Source: Alcaligenes sp. SORT26
GTDB taxonomy: Bacteria > Pseudomonadota > Gammaproteobacteria > Burkholderiales > Burkholderiaceae_B
Assembly: GCF_017377875.1 (NCBI RefSeq)
Contig: NZ_CP070975.1
Location: forward strand, 1,984,001 to 2,048,000
Direction of reading: 5' to 3'
DNA: 64,000 nt
Positions 1 to 8,751 of the stretch are shown piece by piece. Positions within the stretch are counted from its first letter, which is position 1; each line of letters starts with the position of its first letter. The notes under the pieces were generated by a model. That model was given only the letters and a program-made list of their open reading frames with translations. It was not told the origin of the DNA and did not search any database. Both the position numbers and the translations under genes were made by a program.

Positions 1-308
1 GCCTTATCGTAAACCATTGCTAGCGTTACTGGGTAGAGGAATTTCATACTAATGATAACCTTTCACCCATCTTTCCATTACCTTTCAAACTTCTTTCAAA
101 GCATCCTATTGACCAGCCAACACGCTCCCAAAAAACCCTAAATTTCCCGATTTACCGGGAAAACCCTTAAAAACTAGGGTCAAGTCAGGGTTTCCAGTCT
201 TCAAGTGCTCCATTACCATGCGTCACCTCTGTTCAATGCAGTCGGCACAGGCAGAGCGTGGAGCTCAGCTCCAACATAAAGAAGCTGACACAGGAAAAAG
301 GAAAACCA
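1..308. other. Upstream region of tctBA, no gene seen
   Basis: No convincing coding region is present in the first 308 bases. The stretch is A+T-rich and contains nested dyads between about 137 and 180, described separately. It probably holds the promoter of the tctBA pair, but I cannot place -35 and -10 boxes with confidence. A tctC gene, usually just upstream of tctB, is not visible here and could only lie beyond the window edge. Confidence 0.5.
143..162. promoter_or_regulatory. Dyad upstream of tctB, possible operator
   Basis: The arms TTTCCCG (143-149) and CGGGAAA (156-162) are perfect reverse complements around a 6-base spacer. A second pair, ACCCTA and TAGGGT, lies outside this dyad. 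Its position about 180 bases before tctB suits a transcription factor site. A TctD-like regulator is encoded at 10.3-11.0 kb and is a natural candidate, but this link is inference. Confidence 0.3.
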
Positions 309-350
309 ATGCGCAAGGCAGACAAGGAGAATCCACCTTATGCAAATTAA
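309..350 (+). CDS. Possible 13-residue leader peptide overlapping tctB
   Basis: An ATG at 309 is preceded by a purine-rich AGGAAAAAGGA stretch with suitable spacing. It opens a 13-codon frame that stops 8 bases inside tctB. The ribosome binding site of tctB (AAGGAG, 324-329) lies inside this frame, so its translation could affect tctB initiation. The arrangement is visible in the sequence. Whether the peptide is made is unknown, and it could be chance. Confidence 0.22.
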   Translation: MRKADKENPPYAN

Positions 351-798
351 AAATAAACAGGACTTCTGGTCCGGGATCATGTTCGTGGTGATAGGCGCAG
401 CTTTTGCGCTTGGAGCCACCAGCTACTCGATGGGAACCGCTGCCCGCATGGGACCAGGCTACTTCCCTTTCTGGCTGGGGGTATGCCTGGCTCTATTGGG
501 GGCTGTTGTCACATTCAATTCGATGTCTGCCAAAGCGGAAGAAACCGAAGTAGAGAAGTTTAACTGGAAAGTGGCCCTGGTTATCATCGGCGCGGTGGTG
601 CTTTGTGGTCTGACGCTCAATTCTCTGGGTGTCTACATTTCCATTTTCTTGCTTGTTCTGATCAGCAGCTTTGCCAGCCATGAATTTAGCTGGCCTGTTG
701 CACTGGGCGCAGCCGTGTTTCTGGTGCTGTTCGTCTGGTTGGCATTCATCAAGGGCCTGGGGCTGGTGTTCCCCTTGTGGCCAAGTTTTCTGGCCTGA
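340..798 (+). CDS. tctB: Tripartite tricarboxylate transporter small membrane subunit TctB
   Basis: This 152-residue protein is the small membrane subunit of a TTT-family importer, which takes up carboxylates such as citrate using a periplasmic binding protein and the large subunit TctA. Four to five hydrophobic segments are visible (about 11-30, 41-60, 75-95, 98-140). The RMGPGYFP stretch at residues 36-43 matches the conserved start of TctB proteins. AAGGAG lies 10 bases before the ATG. It is followed 16 bases later by tctA. The usual tctC partner is not in view, so the binding protein must be elsewhere or just outside the window. Confidence 0.88.
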   Translation: MQIKNKQDFWSGIMFVVIGAAFALGATSYSMGTAARMGPGYFPFWLGVCLALLGAVVTFNSMSAKAEETEVEKFNWKVALVIIGAVVLCGLTLNSLGVYISIFLLVLISSFASHEFSWPVALGAAVFLVLFVWLAFIKGLGLVFPLWPSFLA

Positions 799-814
799 TT
801 GGAGGTGAACGGAA

Positions 815-2320
815 ATGGAATTATTTGACAACCTGATGCTGGGTTTCTCCGTGGCGATCACGCCCGAGAACCTGGCCTACGCCCTGCTCGGTTGCATACT
901 GGGCACCCTGATTGGCGTGTTGCCTGGCATTGGCCCTGTGCCTACCATCGCCATGCTGCTGCCCATTACCTATGTGCTGCCTCCCGTGGCTGGCCTGATC
1001 ATGTTGGCCGGTATTTACTACGGCGCTCAGTATGGTGGGTCCACAACGGCCATTCTGGTCGCCTTGCCGGGGGAAACCTCAGCGGTGGTAACTGTGCTGG
1101 ACGGCCACCAGATGGCGCGTAATGGTCGGGCCGGTGCGGCCTTGGCGATTGCTGCTCTGGGTTCTTTCTTCGCTGGTTGTGTGGCCACCGTGCTGCTGGC
1201 TGCCTTTGCGCCTCCTTTGGCTGAAGTCGCCTTCAAGTTTGGACCTGCGGAGTATTTCTCATTAATGGTCTTAGGTCTGGTCGGCGCTGTGGTGCTGGCC
1301 TCCGGCTCCCTGCCTAAAGCCATCTGCATGATCTTGCTGGGTCTGCTGCTGGGTATGGTCGGTACAGACGTGAACTCCGGCGTCGCCCGTTACGACTTTG
1401 GTATTCCAGAACTGCAAGACGGTATCGACTTTGCCGTGGTTGCCATGGGTGTGTTTGGTTTCTCTGAAATCATGAACAACCTGGAACTGGGCGACCAGCG
1501 TGTCGAGATCACAGGCAAAGTGGGTTCTTTGTATCCCAACAAACAGGAATTTAAAGAGTCCTGGCCTGCTGTTGTCCGTGGTACTGCCATGGGTTCGGTA
1601 CTGGGTATCTTGCCCGGTGGCGGTGCGGTGTTGTCTTCCTTTGCGTCCTACACGCTGGAGAAGAAAATCTCCCGCAATCCTGAGCGCTTTGGTAAAGGTC
1701 ACCCTGCTGGTCTGGCTGGCCCTGAGTCGGCTAACAACGCAGCAGCCCAGACTTCGTTCATCCCGCTGCTGACCTTGGGTATTCCAGGTAACGCGGTAAC
1801 GGCTCTGATGATTGGTGCGATGACCATCCACAACATTCAGCCCGGCCCACAAGTGATGACCAGCCACCCCGAGCTGTTCTGGGGCCTGATTGCCTCCATG
1901 TGGATCGGTAACCTGATGCTGGTGATTCTGAACCTGCCATTGGTCGGTCTGTGGGTGAAGCTGCTGAAAGTGCCTTACCGCCTTCTGTTCCCTGCCATTC
2001 TGGTGTTCTGCACGGTCGGTGTGTACTCGCTGAACTACAACGTGTTTGATATCTTGGTTACCGCTGCCTTTGGTTTTGTTGGCTACGTGTGGTCCAAGCT
2101 GCGTTGTGAAGGTGCACCATTGCTGCTGGGTCTGGTTCTGGGACCGATGATGGAAGAAAACTTCCGTCGTGCCCTGCTCTTGTCTCGCGGTGATTACACC
2201 ACCTTCCTGACTCGCCCACTGTCTTTGTCCTTGTTGGTGTTGGCGGCCTTCCTGGTCGTGATCGTTGCCTTGCCTTCGGTGAAAAAGAAACGCGAAGCCA
2301 CTTTTGTGGAAGAGGACTAA
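815..2320 (+). CDS. tctA: Tripartite tricarboxylate transporter large permease TctA
   Basis: At 501 residues this is the normal length for TctA, the multi-spanning transport subunit of TTT carboxylate importers in the inner membrane. Family hallmarks are present: the glycine/proline-rich GVLPGIGPVPT at residues 34-44 and YYGAQYGGSTTAI at 68-80, with repeated hydrophobic helices throughout. GGAGG lies just before the start, and the gene is clearly co-transcribed with tctB. The substrate cannot be told from sequence. A TctD/TctE-like two-component system 8 kb downstream may control it. Confidence 0.93.
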   Translation: MELFDNLMLGFSVAITPENLAYALLGCILGTLIGVLPGIGPVPTIAMLLPITYVLPPVAGLIMLAGIYYGAQYGGSTTAILVALPGETSAVVTVLDGHQMARNGRAGAALAIAALGSFFAGCVATVLLAAFAPPLAEVAFKFGPAEYFSLMVLGLVGAVVLASGSLPKAICMILLGLLLGMVGTDVNSGVARYDFGIPELQDGIDFAVVAMGVFGFSEIMNNLELGDQRVEITGKVGSLYPNKQEFKESWPAVVRGTAMGSVLGILPGGGAVLSSFASYTLEKKISRNPERFGKGHPAGLAGPESANNAAAQTSFIPLLTLGIPGNAVTALMIGAMTIHNIQPGPQVMTSHPELFWGLIASMWIGNLMLVILNLPLVGLWVKLLKVPYRLLFPAILVFCTVGVYSLNYNVFDILVTAAFGFVGYVWSKLRCEGAPLLLGLVLGPMMEENFRRALLLSRGDYTTFLTRPLSLSLLVLAAFLVVIVALPSVKKKREATFVEED

Positions 2321-2337
2321 GACACAGCCAGTCCTCT

Positions 2338-2428
2338 GGTTTGAAAGCTCCCTCTGAAAGGGAGCATTCAAACCGGCGCAGTAAACAAGAAGGCCTGATT
2401 TCGTCTCTCCACGAAATCAGGCCTTTTT
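2338..2428 (+). terminator. Terminator after tctA
   Basis: Two hairpins follow tctA. The first pairs GGTTTGAA and GCTCCCT with AGGGAGC and TTCAAACC (2338-2374). The second is a perfect 14-bp stem (AGGCCTGATTTCGT at 2391-2404 with its complement at 2411-2424) followed by TTTTCTTTG, a standard intrinsic terminator. The next gene is convergent. Confidence 0.85.
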
Positions 2429-2509
2429 CTTTGTCGCCTGGTTTTGCCGCTTGGTTTCAAGACAGTTCAATCTTCTGAAGACAGAACAGATCCGCCCCAA
2501 AAGCAAACA

Positions 2510-3544
2510 TCAAGCAGCCAGAACGGCTTGTGTGCACTGCCTTCCCAACAAGGGAGCCAGAATGACACCGGGATGGGCGACGACCGCAAACAAGCCATCC
2601 AAACTCCCAATGGGGCCGCATAAAGGAAGCTTGTTGCAAGTCATGGGGCGCTGCCCGACTTCTATAGACAATACGCGCGGGACAGACGGCAGTTTCAACA
2701 ACTGGGCAATGGACTGACATGTTTCTTCAGCCAAGCTTTGCAAACCTGCTTTTCCTTCCAAGGGATAGTCCAACGCCGACATCAATCCCCTTTCCTTGCC
2801 CGGTCGTAACTCCAAGTCCTGGGCACAGAGTAAATGTCGGATCAGAGTTCTATCAGCATCAAGACGCAGCAAGACGGCGGGCTGCTGCTCAATAGACAGA
2901 GCTACCCCTGCACTGGCTGCCAAAGCCAAGGCTCCATAAGCATTAGCCAGTACCACCTTGTCGGCATAGATGGCTTGCCCCTGCATCTCTACGCCGGTAA
3001 CTCGCCCTCCTGCCGACAGCACACACTGCACCTTGCCAGACAGAACCGTGGCTCCGCCCACTTGTGCAGCCTGAATAAAGCAACGGGCCAGATCCACGGG
3101 TTCCAAGGCGAAGTCATCCGGTGCCCACATTGCCAAATCAGGTACAGCCGCCAGCGACGGTTCTTTTTGACGCACTTGCGTAGCCGACCAGCTTTCCACC
3201 CTGGAGCCTGCTGCCAGATGTTCAGCAATTGAGGCGGCTGTCTCATTCTTCGTCGCCCCCCAGGACAAGGCTCCGCGCACTGTCACAGGCAAGGTCCCCA
3301 AAGCCTGCTCCAGACGTTTGAACTCCTCCAGAGCATGCAGGCGCAAGGCAAAGGCGTCAGGGTCATCAGAGGGCGCGCTGGCGCTGGCTCCTACCCATCC
3401 AAAAGAAGCGGAAGTTGCACTAGGCGTGCTGCCCGGCCCTTGATCGATCAGGGTCACAGCAGCACCCGCTTGAGTCAGATGCCAGGCGACCGACGCTCCC
3501 ATCACGCCGCCACCGACGACCAGAACTTTGCATTTATGCGTCAT
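2510..3544 (-). CDS. FAD-dependent oxidoreductase (DAO family)
   Basis: This 344-residue protein opens with a Rossmann FAD-binding motif (VVGGGVMGASVAW, about 9-21). Its overall plan matches DAO-family enzymes such as glycine/D-amino-acid oxidases, which oxidise amine substrates with FAD. The C-terminal segment near GQRPMTCNKLPLCGP resembles the G-R-P-x-T-x-D/N-x-L-P motif of that family. It lies downstream of the ABC importer genes on the same strand, but a terminator separates them, so it probably has its own promoter. The two may share a substrate; an amino acid or aminophosphonate is only a guess. Confidence 0.75.
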   Translation of the reverse strand: MTHKCKVLVVGGGVMGASVAWHLTQAGAAVTLIDQGPGSTPSATSASFGWVGASASAPSDDPDAFALRLHALEEFKRLEQALGTLPVTVRGALSWGATKNETAASIAEHLAAGSRVESWSATQVRQKEPSLAAVPDLAMWAPDDFALEPVDLARCFIQAAQVGGATVLSGKVQCVLSAGGRVTGVEMQGQAIYADKVVLANAYGALALAASAGVALSIEQQPAVLLRLDADRTLIRHLLCAQDLELRPGKERGLMSALDYPLEGKAGLQSLAEETCQSIAQLLKLPSVPRVLSIEVGQRPMTCNKLPLCGPIGSLDGLFAVVAHPGVILAPLLGRQCTQAVLAA

Positions 3545-3640
3545 AGCTTTCTACGAATTAATAAACAGAAGCAGTCTGCTCTGTATGTGACTACACAAGC
3601 GAACAGCCAGAATGGCGACAAGATACGGTCTGCTACGAGC

Positions 3641-3683
3641 AAAAACAACAATGGCCTGAATCCCTTGCGGAATTCAGGCCATT
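3641..3683 (-). terminator. Terminator of the ABC importer operon
   Basis: On the minus strand AATGGCCTGAAT pairs with ATTCAGGCCATT (12 bp) and is followed by a T-rich stretch, seen as the A-rich run at 3641-3649 on the plus strand. It ends transcription of the three ABC genes read leftwards from 7.6 kb. Confidence 0.75.
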
Positions 3684-3697
3684 GAGATCAGCCCAAC

Positions 3698-5383
3698 TTA
3701 CATCGTGCCTTGACGACGTTTGTAGAAGTTACCGATATACATGGCCAGCAGCACCAGCACGGTAGAGATCAGAATCATGATGATCCCCAGTGCGGAGAGC
3801 TTGCCCCACAACCCATCTTCGGCATAGCCCAGCACCTGCACCGCCAGCACTTCCGTGCCAGGGCGGGACAGCACGACGGACACGGTCAACTCACGGATAA
3901 ACATGGTGGCCATCAAAATCCATGCAGACACCACACCGGGAATCAGCAATGGAATAATGATGCGGCGCATGGTCGTCCAGGAACTGGCCCCGGCAACGGC
4001 AGAGGACTCTTCCAGGTGAGCATGCACCTGCACAAAAGCCGCCGACAAAGGCCGGATACCGTAAGGCAGATAGGCCGCGATATAGGCAAGCAGCAAGGCT
4101 GTCAGCGTGGCATACAAAGGCGTTTGCACGAAGAACCACATAAAACCGATACCAATCACAATCCCCGGGAAGGAGAAGGACAGGAAGCTCAAGGTATCCA
4201 GCAGCGCCGCCGCCCGCGTTCGTAACTTGACCACGACATAGGCCACAAACAACGAGAGCAGCACACCCAGACTGGCCCCGACCACCGCCAGGAACAGACT
4301 GTTCTTCATGGCGACTTTGGAGATCGGGTCTTGAATGACATCAATCCAGTTCGCCCAGCTCATCAAGGAGAAGGCACGAGCGCTAGGCACCATGGAGTAC
4401 GGAATCATGGAGGTGTAGAGCAACACGGCCACGGGCAGCACCACCATCAGCAAGCTGATAATGCCCACGATGATGAACAGCGGGATTTTGGCGCGACGCA
4501 GTTCCAGTTGAGTGGGCTTGAACCCCCGGCTGGAGATCGTCACATACTTGCTGCTTTCTGCCGTCATGTAGCGGTACAGCACAATCAGGGCAATGGAGGC
4601 CGACAATACACTCATGCCCAGCGCCGCCGCTTTTCCGTAATCCGGCGCGAAGCCGGTTGAGATCATCTCGAACAGATACGTGGCCAGCACATCCACACGA
4701 CCCGGCGTACCCAGAACTCGTGGCACGGCGTAGGAAGCCAGGGCCCGCACAATTGCCAGAATGAACGCCGCCATAATGGCTGGGCGCAAAATCGGTAAGG
4801 TCACCCGCGTCAAGGTTCGCCACAGACCGCCCCCGAACACACGGGAGGACTCTTCCATGGAAACGTCAAACGAGGCCATGGCGGGCGCAATGATCAGGTA
4901 GGCCACGGGCATGTTCAACAAGCCCTCGACCAGAATCATGCCCCACAGGGAGTAAATGTTCAGCGGCGCTTCCTGCAGACCCAAGGTGTCCTGCAAGAAC
5001 ATATTGATCAGGCCGTTGGACGGATTCAGCAGCAGTGCCCAGCTTACCGAGAACAGCAAGTGCGGAATCATCATGGGTACGATGGACAGCACCGTGAACA
5101 CCCCTTTCATGGGCATGTTCGTACGCGTATTCAGGTAGGCCAGAAAAACTGCCAGCGCGGTGGAGAACAGGGACGAACCCAGCACGAAGACCACCGTATT
5201 AAAGGTGACTTCCAGCAAGAAAGGGTCGGTATAGGCAGCTACGTACTTGGCCGTGGTGAAAGAGCCAAAAGCGGTCAGGCCCTGCGAGAAGCTGCCCAAC
5301 AGCAACATCAGGACCGGGCACAGCGTCAGAAAACCGACGATCAGAATAAGCGACCAGCTAAGTGGTCTGCGAGTTTGATTCAT
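3698..5383 (-). CDS. ABC transporter permease, fused two-domain (FbpB type)
   Basis: At 561 residues this is a duplicated binding-protein-dependent permease, with two six-helix halves in one chain as in iron(III), 2-aminoethylphosphonate and related importers. Each half has an EAA loop that docks the ATPase: EESSRVFGGGLWRTLTRV in the first half and EESSAVAGASSWTTMRRI in the second. It is the last gene of an operon ordered binding protein, ATPase, permease. The substrate is not decided by sequence. Confidence 0.9.
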   Translation of the reverse strand: MNQTRRPLSWSLILIVGFLTLCPVLMLLLGSFSQGLTAFGSFTTAKYVAAYTDPFLLEVTFNTVVFVLGSSLFSTALAVFLAYLNTRTNMPMKGVFTVLSIVPMMIPHLLFSVSWALLLNPSNGLINMFLQDTLGLQEAPLNIYSLWGMILVEGLLNMPVAYLIIAPAMASFDVSMEESSRVFGGGLWRTLTRVTLPILRPAIMAAFILAIVRALASYAVPRVLGTPGRVDVLATYLFEMISTGFAPDYGKAAALGMSVLSASIALIVLYRYMTAESSKYVTISSRGFKPTQLELRRAKIPLFIIVGIISLLMVVLPVAVLLYTSMIPYSMVPSARAFSLMSWANWIDVIQDPISKVAMKNSLFLAVVGASLGVLLSLFVAYVVVKLRTRAAALLDTLSFLSFSFPGIVIGIGFMWFFVQTPLYATLTALLLAYIAAYLPYGIRPLSAAFVQVHAHLEESSAVAGASSWTTMRRIIIPLLIPGVVSAWILMATMFIRELTVSVVLSRPGTEVLAVQVLGYAEDGLWGKLSALGIIMILISTVLVLLAMYIGNFYKRRQGTM

Positions 5384-5395
5384 GATGCCCCGCCC

Positions 5396-6481
5396 TTATG
5401 CCGACAACAGCATGCAGTGTTCAGGGTGCAGGTTAAAGCGCACGGTATCGCCCCCTTTCACCTTCACGTCTGGATCAATACACACCAGGAGCTGCTCTTT
5501 ACCCACATTGACTTCAGCTTCGTAGGACTCACCCACGAACTCCAAAGCCTGGACCTGGCCGTGGAACAGATTCTGACCCGCATCGCTGGACTGACTGCTG
5601 ACACGAATAAATTCAGGACGAATGCACAGAGTGACTTCGGTGCCCACGGGCAGGTCGCGCTTTTTGCAGTGCAGTTGACCCAGCTCGCATTCCACAATGG
5701 TAGAATCCACACGCTGCTCCAGCACTTTCGCACTGATCTGGTTGGCACGACCAATAAAGTCCGCCACAAAGCGGTGATCGGCATCAAAGTAAATTTTTTC
5801 TGGCGTGCCAATTTCCAGAATCTTGCCACCGCGCATCACAGCGATGGAGTTGGACAAGGCCAGTGCCTCGACGCGATCGTGCGTCACATACACAGCAGTA
5901 ATGTCCAAACGGCTCAGGAACTCACGCAGTTCTTTACGGGTTTCTTCACGCAGCTTGGCGTCCAGGTTACTGAGCGGCTCGTCAAACAGAATAACTTTAG
6001 GCTCGGCCACCAGGGCTCGTGCCAGTGCAACACGCTGTTGCTGGCCACCGGACAGGCGCGTTGCAGAACGCTGGTCCACCCCTTCCAACTGCACAAACTT
6101 CAGGATATTCGCGACTTTTTCACGAATCACCTCTTTGCGCTCGCCACGCACTTGCAGCGGGTAAGCGATATTGTCGAACACTGTCATGTGCGGCCAGATG
6201 GCATAGGTCTGGAACACCATGCCCAGGCCGCGCTTTTCTACCGGCACAGCAATATTCTTGGCGCTGGACCAGACGATCTCGTCCCCAATGCGAATTTCAC
6301 CCTCGTCCGGGGTTTCCAGACCCACAATGCACCGCAGCAGCGTGGTTTTGCCGCAGCCGCTGGGTCCTAACAGTGTGAAAAACTCATTAGCGGGAATCGT
6401 CAGGTTGATATTGTCCAAAGCTTTGAAGGTTTTGCCCTCTGAGACATAGGTCTTGCTTAGGCCGGTAATTTCAATTTGCAT
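5396..6481 (-). CDS. ABC transporter ATP-binding protein (FbpC/PotA-like)
   Basis: This 361-residue ATPase has a Walker A at residues 39-47 (GPSGCGKTT), the signature LSGGQQQRVALARAL, a Walker B ending LFDEPLSNLD, the H-loop histidine in VTHD, and a C-terminal extension that fits a TOBE domain. This is the layout of the CUT1/FbpC/PotA group. It lies 12 bases upstream of the fused permease and energises it. The group includes iron, spermidine, putrescine and aminophosphonate systems, so the cargo remains open. Confidence 0.92.
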   Translation of the reverse strand: MQIEITGLSKTYVSEGKTFKALDNINLTIPANEFFTLLGPSGCGKTTLLRCIVGLETPDEGEIRIGDEIVWSSAKNIAVPVEKRGLGMVFQTYAIWPHMTVFDNIAYPLQVRGERKEVIREKVANILKFVQLEGVDQRSATRLSGGQQQRVALARALVAEPKVILFDEPLSNLDAKLREETRKELREFLSRLDITAVYVTHDRVEALALSNSIAVMRGGKILEIGTPEKIYFDADHRFVADFIGRANQISAKVLEQRVDSTIVECELGQLHCKKRDLPVGTEVTLCIRPEFIRVSSQSSDAGQNLFHGQVQALEFVGESYEAEVNVGKEQLLVCIDPDVKVKGGDTVRFNLHPEHCMLLSA

Positions 6482-6564
6482 AATGAGTAGATGTTTTCAG
6501 TAAAAATGAGGCGAGGCGCCAAGGCGCCCCGTTTTAGACGAACTTGTCGTTCTTGTCGTCCCGA

Positions 6565-7611
6565 TTAACGGACGGCGAAGATACGGCTGAATTCGCGGCC
6601 CCAACGGACCAGTTCTTCGTCGCTCAGGTCGCGGATTGGCTCGACCTTGGCTTTATCAATGCCAGCAACCGGTGGGTGTACGCCGGGAGCCAACACATAT
6701 TCGCCTACCTTATTGGCCAAAATACCCATGGCCTCATTGCCCAGCCAGTAATCCAGGAACACACGGGCTGCATCAGGATGCGGAGCGTTCTTGGTCAAGG
6801 CGATGGCTCGTGGCGAACCCAGCAAAGGCTGACCCGACATGGGGCCCCAGGCCAATGGTGCAGGCGACTTGGTCACGATGTACTTGGGCATGGAAATGGC
6901 AATCAGCTTCTCGCCACTTTCAATAGGGGCCGGTGTTGGACCAAACGAAGCCACAAACATAGGCTTGTTGGCTGCCAGACCTTTCAGGAAGTCCAGCCAC
7001 TGCTCTTCGCTGCTAAAGACCTTTTCTTTCAGACCAATCAACCAGCCAATAGTGGAGGGGTGATTGGACGGGTTGGCCATCACAATCTTGTCTTTCCACT
7101 TGGGATCGGCCAGATCTTCGTAGCGTTGTGGAGCGTCCTCGGCCTTGAGGTGGTCCGTATTATAGATATAAGACACATATTCGATGCCAAATTGAATAAT
7201 CGAATCGTCTTGAATGGCCCACTCGGGGTAGCCCTGCACGGCCTCGGACTGATGAGGAATCAGCACGCCCTGCTCTTTGAGCAGTTGCAACATGGGCAGG
7301 GGAGCCTGAACCACGTCCGCCATCAGCTTGCCCGCATTGAACTCGGTCAGGATGGTGGGGATGAACTTGGAGCTGGAAATACGGGTGTATTTGCCTTCAA
7401 TGCCTTGCGCCTGTTGCAAGGCCTTCATGATGGGCTCAACCGCCGTGATGTTGGCGTAGAAAACAGCCTGGCCTTGAGCCTTTGCTTTTTCCAGTACAGC
7501 GGCGTCTGCCGCCCACGCCGCCCATGGCAAAGAGGTGCTCATCGAGGCCAGTCCAGTGGCACCTGCCAGCTTCAAGAAACGACGACGGTCAAAAGTAGTC
7601 ATAAGGTTCAC
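6565..7611 (-). CDS. ABC transporter substrate-binding protein, Tat-exported
   Basis: The 348-residue protein begins with a twin-arginine signal (DRRRFLKLAG, residues 8-17) and a likely cleavage after AWA near residue 34, so it should be exported folded to the periplasm. The rest matches family 1/FbpA-like extracellular binding proteins. The adjacent tyrosine pair typical of ferric-binding FbpA is not obvious, so a small organic substrate such as an aminophosphonate is at least as likely as iron. It is the first gene of the operon and sits divergent from a beta-hydroxyacid dehydrogenase 216 bases away. Confidence 0.85.
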   Translation of the reverse strand: MNLMTTFDRRRFLKLAGATGLASMSTSLPWAAWAADAAVLEKAKAQGQAVFYANITAVEPIMKALQQAQGIEGKYTRISSSKFIPTILTEFNAGKLMADVVQAPLPMLQLLKEQGVLIPHQSEAVQGYPEWAIQDDSIIQFGIEYVSYIYNTDHLKAEDAPQRYEDLADPKWKDKIVMANPSNHPSTIGWLIGLKEKVFSSEEQWLDFLKGLAANKPMFVASFGPTPAPIESGEKLIAISMPKYIVTKSPAPLAWGPMSGQPLLGSPRAIALTKNAPHPDAARVFLDYWLGNEAMGILANKVGEYVLAPGVHPPVAGIDKAKVEPIRDLSDEELVRWGREFSRIFAVR

Positions 7612-7827
7612 GTTCCAGTTAATTAGCTAGGAAATTATGTGGGCCCATCATAATCCAGACAGGCGCATTCCATTTATTACAGATCTATGTGTGGTTTAGA
7701 ACATGAGGGGCCTGACGCCGTCAAGCCTCAATCGTGGTGCCGCTTATTCACGCTGGGAAAGATCACACTAAAAAAGCTGCGCTAAGCTGTAGGCCCAGAC
7801 ACGATTATTCCTACGGAGACCAACGCC

Positions 7828-8751
7828 ATGAGCCCCTCGATTCAGCCAAAATCCTATGAATCCCTCGCCCCGCAAAAAGTGGCGTTCATTGGTCTGGGTG
7901 TGATGGGCTACCCAATGGCCGGACATTTGGCCCAGGCCGGTCATCAAGTGACGGTATACAACCGCAATCAGGCCAAGGCAGAACAATGGAGCGCAGAGTT
8001 CAAACAGGAATGGGCGGCCACGCCAGCCCTGGCAGCCGCACAAGCTGACATCGTGATGGCCTGTGTGGGCAACGATGATGATCTGCGCGCTATTTTCCTT
8101 GGTCCCGACGGAGCTTTGGCGGGAATGAAGGCAGGAAGTCTCTTTATCGACCACACCACAGCCTCCGCCGAAGTTGCTCAAGAGTTGGGAGCGCTGGCCG
8201 CCAATCAGAATGTCGCCTTTATAGATGCCCCGATTTCTGGCGGACAAGCAGGTGCCCAAAAAGGCATGCTCAGCATTATGTGCGGCGGCAAGACAGAGGA
8301 TATGGAGCGCGCCCGCCCCCTGATGATGAGCTATGCCCAGGCCTGCACCTTGATGGGCCCCTTGGGATCGGGGCAACTGTGCAAGATGGTGAACCAGATT
8401 GCGGTGGTTGGCCTATTGCAGGCTTTGGCCGAAGCGATGGCATTTGGAGAGCGGGCTGGACTGGACATGGAACAGGCGCTCTCGGTCTTGACCAAGGGGG
8501 CTGCCCGAAGCTGGCAAATGGAAACCAAAGGCCCGACGATGCTGGCTCGGGATTTTCAACCCGGCTTTACCGTCAATTGGATGCTGAAAGATCTGGACCT
8601 GGTACAGCAGGAGGCTCAGCGCAACGGTGCCCAGCTACCGGGCACCCGCTTGATTCAAGAACAATTTGCGAAGATTGCAGAGCAAGGCCATCGGGATCTG
8701 GATATCTCCAGTCTGTTCAGCCTGCTAGCCCGCCCAAGCGACGCCTCTTGA
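7828..8751 (+). CDS. NAD(P)-dependent beta-hydroxyacid dehydrogenase
   Basis: This 307-residue enzyme belongs to the 3-hydroxyisobutyrate/tartronate-semialdehyde reductase family. The dinucleotide motif GLGVMG is at residues 22-27, the substrate motif DAPISGG at 133-139, and the catalytic lysine is K186 in GQLCKMVNQ. These enzymes interconvert beta-hydroxyacids and semialdehydes in the cytoplasm. It faces away from the ABC importer, and its stop codon abuts the convergent histidine kinase gene. The exact substrate cannot be assigned. Confidence 0.88.
   Translation: MSPSIQPKSYESLAPQKVAFIGLGVMGYPMAGHLAQAGHQVTVYNRNQAKAEQWSAEFKQEWAATPALAAAQADIVMACVGNDDDLRAIFLGPDGALAGMKAGSLFIDHTTASAEVAQELGALAANQNVAFIDAPISGGQAGAQKGMLSIMCGGKTEDMERARPLMMSYAQACTLMGPLGSGQLCKMVNQIAVVGLLQALAEAMAFGERAGLDMEQALSVLTKGAARSWQMETKGPTMLARDFQPGFTVNWMLKDLDLVQQEAQRNGAQLPGTRLIQEQFAKIAEQGHRDLDISSLFSLLARPSDAS

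Noticed and set aside
5060-6370. 436-codon open frame on the plus strand
   Set aside because: Antisense to the ABC ATPase and permease genes, with no ribosome binding site and no family resemblance; a shadow of the real genes.
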